DNA of 10,678 nucleotides, from NCBI GenBank assembly GCA_026770595.1, contig MU634708.1:1-10678 (forward strand). The letters run 5' to 3'. Position 1 is the first letter of the stretch; each line of letters starts with the position of its first letter. This document shows, piece by piece, positions 7,912 to 10,678 of the stretch. The stretch is from Ochromonadaceae sp. CCMP2298 (taxonomy: Eukaryota > Sar > Synurophyceae > Ochromonadales > Ochromonadaceae). The translations under genes and the position numbers were made by a program. The notes under the pieces were generated by a model, which saw nothing but the letters and a program-made list of their open reading frames with translations, was not told the origin of the DNA and made no database searches.

Positions 7912-8203
7912 AAGTGGGGGTGTGGGGCAGGCACAGTTAGCTATTGCCCCTGTGCCCATGCCCATGCTTGTACCTACTATGCCTTTACCTATGCCTATGC
8001 CTATGTCTATGCCTATGCCTACGTCTGTATTTGTGCCTATATCTGCATCCACACCTGTGCATGTGTTGCCCCCCCTGCCTCCCCTGCCTGCATTGCTCTC
8101 TCCCACTATCCCCGCCATCGGATCCTCCCCCACCACCACTCCCAATCACCCCACGACCTCCACTGCCCCCGACGCACCACAGACTGGGGATAAGAGGGGA
8201 TAA
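2517..8203 (+). CDS. RBBP5/Swd1-like WD40 subunit of COMPASS (H3K4 methyltransferase), hugely expanded, two exons
   Basis: Exons 2517-6719 and 6884-8203 join in phase 0 to give about 1840 aa, against 538 for human RBBP5. The role expected of the family is a nuclear scaffold that, with ASH2L and WDR5, activates SET-domain H3K4 methyltransferases. Conserved islands follow the RBBP5 order. The first is a WD40 start (AFDPSGRFSAIF, then ECWDC at 141-145). Next come GLAWSHD (~180-186), YILVWDVAKAQL (236-247), FLLGAQCLWLLD (~282-293), MCIDANMQILCLTREDGWLQLY (~662-683), LTEHWFVEDR (~843) and DSLCFWDC (927-934). The last propeller strand is FVLDSSGKLWLHCG (~1087-1100). The post-propeller hinge at 1116-1133 (FTLLEKVVTYVEKEDELD) aligns without gaps to the ASH2L-binding acidic hinge of RBBP5. 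YDVDVAAL at ~1171 fits the WDR5-binding Val-Asp-Val motif, and PYLPSLPF at ~1202 fits the following RBBP5 segment. Long Gly/Ser/Glu/Met-rich inserts sit between the islands. Basic patches RKRGRNE (1316) and KFKRTRR are candidate nuclear signals. A coiled coil (~1388-1475), polyGln (~1488-1634) and a Met/Pro/Gly-repeat tail follow. The ATG at 2517 is the first after an in-frame stop at 2454. The assignment rests on motif order, not on a search. Confidence 0.75.
3974..4036 (+). other. G-run-rich coding segment, potential G-quadruplex
   Basis: At least six runs of four or more G lie on the coding strand within about 60 bases, separated by short linkers. The segment encodes Gly-rich low complexity (GGVGVTGGAGG). 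A G-quadruplex in mRNA or the non-template strand is possible. Confidence 0.4.
4050..4203 (+). repeat. AGC/GGT trinucleotide tract coding Ser/Gly/Thr/Ile low complexity
   Basis: A degenerate array of AGC, AGT, GGC and GGT codons encodes stretches such as SGSGSSDSSSSGSSGGS. It lies in a loop-sized insertion of the RBBP5-like protein between the fourth and fifth conserved islands. Reading the same DNA in other frames also gives open runs, so it supports no other gene. Confidence 0.8.
5123..5210 (+). repeat. 9-bp tandem coding repeat (GAGACAGCA/AACACAGCA)
   Basis: About seven copies of a 9-base unit encode Glu/Asn/Asp-Thr-Ala triplets (ETAETANTANTADTADIA), then Glu/Thr dipeptides. The unit is a multiple of three, so copy-number change keeps the reading frame. 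It sits directly before the conserved island THLVFGLL. Confidence 0.85.
5323..5421 (+). other. dense G-run coding segment, strong G-quadruplex candidate
   Basis: The coding strand carries more than eight runs of three to seven G in about 100 bases, encoding a Gly/Glu/Val-rich insert right after the conserved DSLCFWDC strand. Confidence 0.5.
5442..5471 (+). repeat. GAGGCA hexanucleotide coding repeat
   Basis: Five perfect tandem copies of GAGGCA encode Glu-Ala dipeptides. The segment belongs to an acidic insert (about residues 975-1025) of the RBBP5-like protein. Confidence 0.9.
5618..5670 (+). repeat. (ATGGGT)n coding microsatellite, Gly-Met repeat 1
   Basis: A pure core of about five ATGGGT units at 5640-5669 follows degenerate units. 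It encodes alternating Gly-Met (MGMSMGMGMGMGMG). The same hexamer reappears at 7877-7907 in exon 2, in the same reading register. Confidence 0.9.
5931..5957 (+). other. compact G-quadruplex candidate
   Basis: Runs of five, five, four and three G are separated by short loops on the coding strand, encoding a Gly-rich linker between the acidic hinge motif and the Val-Asp-Val motif of the RBBP5-like protein. Confidence 0.45.
6246..6275 (+). repeat. GGTGCG/GGTGTG hexanucleotide coding repeat
   Basis: About five tandem hexamers encode Gly-Ala/Gly-Val dipeptides (GVGAGAGAGVG). This is another frame-preserving expansion in the post-propeller part of the protein. Confidence 0.85.
6720..6883 (+). other. 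spliceosomal intron of the RBBP5-like gene
   Basis: The donor is GATGAGG|GTAAGC (intron begins 6720) and the acceptor is CTCACAACAG|GAGCGG (intron ends 6883), preceded by a long C/T-rich tract. The intron is 164 bp and phase 0. Base composition changes sharply inside it to T/C-rich, AT-richer sequence. Splicing removes a hydrophobic read-through and joins a coiled coil that starts before the junction (SYVQMR) to its continuation (ERAKERNRLKKE), which is strong support. If retained, the frame would end at a TGA at 6909-6911 and the coiled-coil/polyGln tail would be lost. Confidence 0.9.
7143..7585 (+). repeat. CAG/CAA-rich tract coding polyglutamine tail
   Basis: This is a long interrupted CAG array (about residues 1488-1635) with Gln-Met, Gln-Ala and Gln-Leu variants. 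The longest pure CAG runs are short, so the tract is degenerate and likely stable relative to pure CAG repeats. The other two frames read as polyAla and polySer-like shadows and are not separate genes. Confidence 0.85.
7877..7907 (+). repeat. (GGTATG)n coding microsatellite, Gly-Met repeat 2
   Basis: Five tandem GGTATG units encode GMGMGMGMGM near residues 1733-1743. The hexamer is the same as in the repeat at 5640-5669, about 2.2 kb upstream in exon 1. Confidence 0.9.
7957..8040 (+). repeat. degenerate ATGCCT/ATGCCC coding repeat, Met-Pro tail
   Basis: Tandem and degenerate ATGCCT/ATGCCC hexamers encode alternating Met and Pro (PMPMPMSMPMP), followed by a Pro/Leu/Thr-rich end. It mirrors the Gly-Met repeats in having Met at every second residue. 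Confidence 0.85.
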
Positions 8204-8225
8204 GAGGGGACAAGAGGGGATAAGA
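8186..8225 (+). repeat. 10-bp minisatellite GGGGATAAGA spanning the stop codon
   Basis: Four tandem copies of GGGGATAAGA (the third with ACAAGA) are followed by decayed units to about 8250. The TAA stop of the RBBP5-like gene (8201-8203) lies in the second copy. Since 10 is not a multiple of three, successive copies present the TAA in different frames. Confidence 0.9.
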
Positions 8226-8458
8226 GGGAATGGGAGGGGTAAGAAGGGATACGGCAGCACCTAACACGCTGCTTCTGTATACATTGTTTATAACCCTCTC
8301 GTGGGTGTCTGTGTTACTGATTAAAACCATCTTAGGAAAAACGAAAGAAATACTTCAAAGTACTGTGGGGTTTTAACGATGATTTAATAAGTTTTAAAAC
8401 TAATCCACTGCCTACTGCCTGCGGAATAAGCTCTAGGCCATACCCTACACCTAACCCC
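8204..8458. other. convergent intergenic spacer
   Basis: The two flanking genes converge here, with 255 bp between stop codons. Apart from the minisatellite remnant the spacer becomes AT-rich (about 8330-8400). It must hold both 3' UTRs, which may overlap. No canonical AATAAA is evident on either strand. Confidence 0.5.
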
Positions 8459-10221
8459 CTAAAGCTTCTGCTGCACTATCTTGCGAAGCGCATCCTCCAA
8501 ATCGGAATCTTCAAACTCGAACCCTAACCCCCCCAGCTTAGTCGGAACACACCTCTGGCCCCCCAAGAGCATCTCTGCCCCCATCTCCCCGAGCAAACCT
8601 ATCACAGGTCCCGGTACTGGGACTACGGCCGGTCGGGACAGCGCTTTGCCAAAAGCCTTCGTGAACTCAAGATTGGTCGAGGGGTTGGGCGAGCACACGT
8701 TAATCGGCCCTTTTAAACTGCCCACCTTCCCCGCACCCCCCTCACCCGCACCTGCTACAAACAGCACAGCCCTCACCACGTCACCTAGACTCACCCAGCT
8801 GAAACCCTGCCCCCCAGCGCCCAGAGCACCCCCCGCCCCCAGGCCAAAAATCGGCAAAAGCTTGGCCAGAATACCCCCCCGGGTGGAGAGTACAGGGGGC
8901 AGGCGCAGACACACAGTACGTACTCCGGCTTTTTGCGCTTTTAGGGCTTCTGACTCCCATTCCCTACATACTTGGGCAAGGAAGCCTGTGTGTGTGTGTA
9001 GGGGGGTAGGGGTAAGGAAGGCGTCAGGGTGTGGGAGAGATGGGGAAGTGGTTGGGGAGGAGAAAAAAAGAAATGGTATATATGCGAAGTGAATATTATA
9101 GGGGGAGGGGCAAGGACATGTGTAACATCCCAAAGCCCAAATTCGCTCACCCTCCCCAGGCGTCGTATTCGCCTCGTCGAAGAGCGTATTCTCGTCGCGG
9201 TATCCGTACACCCCTGCCGCAGACGCGCTTATCAAAAGCCTAGGTTTTTTCTTCATTCCGGCGATAGTGTCCACCAGCAATTTGGTGCCGTCCACGCGTG
9301 AAGCGAGAATCCGCTGTTTTTTTGCGTCTGACCAGGTTCCCAGGAAGGCCAGGGGACCCTCTCCGGAGGCGACATTCTCCCCAGCCAGATGCACAAACAC
9401 CTCAACTCCCTCAAGAAGGGAGGGGTTTTGGACAGTGCCGGCGAGGGGGTCCCAGTACACTGATGGGGTGGGGAATGGGGTAGAGGTGGGGGCAGGAGTG
9501 GGTGGGGGTATAGGTGAGTTAGTGGAGGTGAAGGGAGTACAAGGGGGTTAGAGGGGAAGAGTAGAAGAGTAGAAGAGGAGTAGCAGGCGTGCAAGGGTAG
9601 AAGTAGACGGATAGAGGGGGTGGTTGGGGGCAGAGGCTGTGGGAATCAGCAGGGCTGATGCTGGGGGACAACGGGGGACATCTGCTCCTATATACACCCC
9701 TATAACTACACCCCAGCCCCGCATGCATACAGATTGGCTTGCCCCTGTTAGCCGTACAATGTGTATACACCCACACTCTGCATGCAGCATGTGTGTTTAA
9801 CGCCTCTTCTTTAATGCACTTGTACCTACCCCCTATCCCCTCCTCCCTCACCTGCGCCCTCCAGCTTCCGCGTGCTCACTTTCACCACTTTCACCCCCTG
9901 CTCCTCCAGCACTCTAGTCAGCTCAGTGCCAATCATTCCCGTAGCGCCAGTGATAGCCACGCAAGAGAGCTTCTGCTTACCCCCTCCACCTCCGCCAGTC
10001 AGGCTGTTGAGGAAGTCCTCGAAGGGGTTCGCCTGCATCTGCATCTGCATCCGAGTGTTTCTATGCATGTGCTGGAGACTGGAGCTGAAGCTGGAACTGG
10101 AGCTGGAGCTGAGGCTGAGGCTGAGGCTGAGGCTGCGGCTGAGGCTGGGGGTGAAGCTTGTCCTCGAGCTGAAGGCAGTTGCCACAGCTAGCAGTGCCAG
10201 TGCAACAATGGAGCGAAACAT
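8459..10221 (-). CDS. plastid-targeted SDR39U1/TIGR01777 epimerase family protein, three exons
   Basis: Exons 10221-9852, 9459-9151 and 8985-8459 give 401 aa. Residues 1-17 are a signal peptide ending ATA|F (VALALLAVATAF), followed by a very Ser-rich, Arg-containing stretch (18-50). This is the bipartite leader typical of red-lineage secondary plastids. The mature domain has the Rossmann loop TGATGMIG (91-98), YWDPLAG (125-131), FVHLAGENV (145-153), the WSDAKKQRILASRVDGT segment (166-182), SASAAGVYG (201-209; Tyr208 at the SDR Tyr position), FLAQVCREWE (228-237), a Gly-rich FGLGAGGALGAGGQ loop with FSWV, and a C-terminal DUF1731-like end (GQRCVPTKLGGLGFEF, then LEDALRKIV). All family blocks are present in order, so it looks intact. 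The plant plastid relative is the protein called AtSulA/GC1, implicated in plastid division. The name SulA is historical and does not imply homology to the E. coli inhibitor. The reaction is unknown. An in-frame ATG at 10332 would add 37 aa and bury the signal peptide, so 10221 is preferred. Confidence 0.88.
8986..9150 (-). other. intron 2 of the SDR39U1-like gene (165 bp, frame-preserving)
   Basis: On the minus strand the donor is GGGGAGG|GTGAGC (9150) and the acceptor a CACACA tract ending CACAG|GCTTCC (8986). Removal joins TTPGE-G-FLAQVC, the expected family sequence. The length is a multiple of three and the intron has no stop in the exon frame, so retention would insert 55 low-complexity and hydrophobic residues without truncation. 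Confidence 0.88.
9460..9851 (-). other. intron 1 of the SDR39U1-like gene
   Basis: On the minus strand the donor is GCGCAG|GTGAGG (9851) and the acceptor CCCCATCAG|TGTACTGG (9460). Length is 392 bp, phase 1. The junction rebuilds Val124 (G|TG) in KLEGA-V-YWDP, exactly where the family expects an uninterrupted segment. The sense strand is strongly pyrimidine-rich near the acceptor. I found no additional exon inside. Confidence 0.88.
10111..10146 (-). repeat. hexanucleotide repeat in the transit-peptide coding region
   Basis: Six tandem GAGGCT units (plus-strand view; the fifth is GCGGCT) read on the minus strand as alternating Ser-Leu codons, flanked by polySer codons. The repeat builds the hydroxylated transit-peptide part of the SDR39U1-like leader. 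Confidence 0.85.
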
Positions 10222-10678
10222 GATCGGATAATGAGATCGAGGCCTTGTCCTGCACCCTGTTCTGGAAGGGATTGGTTGACGTTGGATCCCATCGCCTTGG
10301 ATCCCATCGCCGTAGGAACCACAGAGATACATCACAGCCTCTGAGCACAGATCGAGCAATCTCGACTAGGAATGAGTCAGCCCAAAGGCCCCAGGTTCCC
10401 CTATTGTCGAATAAGTGCGCTAGTTGTGTATCATATGTATGTAATTTATGCCAATTTATTTCGTGCACGAATTTCATCTACACCTCCAAAAAGCCGGGGA
10501 TTCTCCTAACTTCTCTCCAACTAAATTTATATCTATTATTATAATCTTAGTAAATTTGCAAACTAGTCCATTTGATATGGGGATTTAGAAATATTCACGC
10601 GAGTGCAAGAGGTCTTTTTTGCCACAGTCGCTAGTGGCAGAAACGTTTTGAGTATGCTCGGCGAAGTGCTTAAATTTT
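10222..10678. promoter_or_regulatory. upstream region of the SDR39U1-like gene
   Basis: No gene is visible. The part next to the start codon is mixed in composition and carries the 15-bp duplication. Beyond about 10400 it is AT-rich and likely includes the promoter. A small hairpin TGCCAC...GTGGCA lies at about 10620-10639. No clear TATA box position can be fixed. Confidence 0.4.
10282..10311. repeat. 15-bp perfect tandem duplication upstream of the SDR39U1-like start
   Basis: TTGGATCCCATCGCC occurs twice back to back (10282-10296, 10297-10311), 61 to 90 bp before the minus-strand ATG. It lies in the 5' UTR or core promoter. Each minus-strand copy contains an ATG that is out of frame with the main start (10307-10305 and 10292-10290). 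Confidence 0.9.

Noticed and set aside
8448-8532. Telomere-like CCTAACCC/CCCTAACCC motifs
   Set aside because: Only isolated single units occur, one of them inside coding sequence. There is no array.
8986-9150. Treating the 165-bp stop-free segment as coding in the SDR39U1-like gene
   Set aside because: It interrupts a conserved family block, has a GTGAGC donor and a CACAG acceptor, and its removal restores the expected sequence.
1-10678. tRNA, rRNA, CRISPR array or bacterial operon signals
   Set aside because: No cloverleaf, conserved rRNA block or regularly spaced direct repeats were seen. All the tandem repeats are short-unit microsatellites, mostly in coding frames.

Overview
This window looks like nuclear DNA of a eukaryotic alga, most likely one with a secondary, red-derived plastid (ochrophyte, haptophyte or similar). 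The evidence is spliceosomal GT-AG introns with GTGAG/GTAAG donors, long low-complexity codon runs inside coding exons, no operons or Shine-Dalgarno sites, and a protein (8459-10221, minus strand) whose N-terminus is a signal peptide ending in Ala-Thr-Ala-Phe followed by a Ser-rich stretch. That pattern is the hallmark of bipartite plastid targeting in these algae. The exact lineage cannot be read from the window.

Layout: (a) 1-1158 is a gene-poor flank. It begins with a short open frame running in from the left edge and then holds a nest of foldback elements: a weak one at 395-479, a 171-bp element with 33-bp terminal inverted repeats at 573-743, and directly abutting it a near-perfect ~76-bp-arm snapback at 758-923. 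(b) 1159-2037 (minus) is an intronless atypical short-chain dehydrogenase/reductase (SDR). (c) 2038-2516 is a divergent intergenic promoter region. (d) 2517-8203 (plus) is one very large gene with a single 164-bp intron. It encodes ~1840 aa and I identify it as a greatly inflated homolog of RBBP5/Swd1, the WD40 subunit of the COMPASS/MLL histone H3K4 methyltransferase complex. Its conserved islands are separated by Gly/Ser/Glu/Met-rich repeats, and it ends in a coiled coil and a long polyglutamine tail. (e) 8204-8458 is a short convergent intergenic spacer. (f) 8459-10221 (minus) is a three-exon gene for a plastid-targeted SDR39U1/TIGR01777 epimerase-like protein of 401 aa. (g) 10222-10678 is its upstream region, with a 15-bp tandem duplication.

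The three genes do not form an obvious pathway. Two are probably plastid or endomembrane NAD(P)-binding proteins of the extended/atypical SDR class, and the middle one is nuclear chromatin machinery. The most unusual things here are the RBBP5 homolog, which is more than three times the usual length yet seems to keep the two short motifs that dock ASH2L and WDR5, and the cluster of foldback elements left of the first SDR gene.
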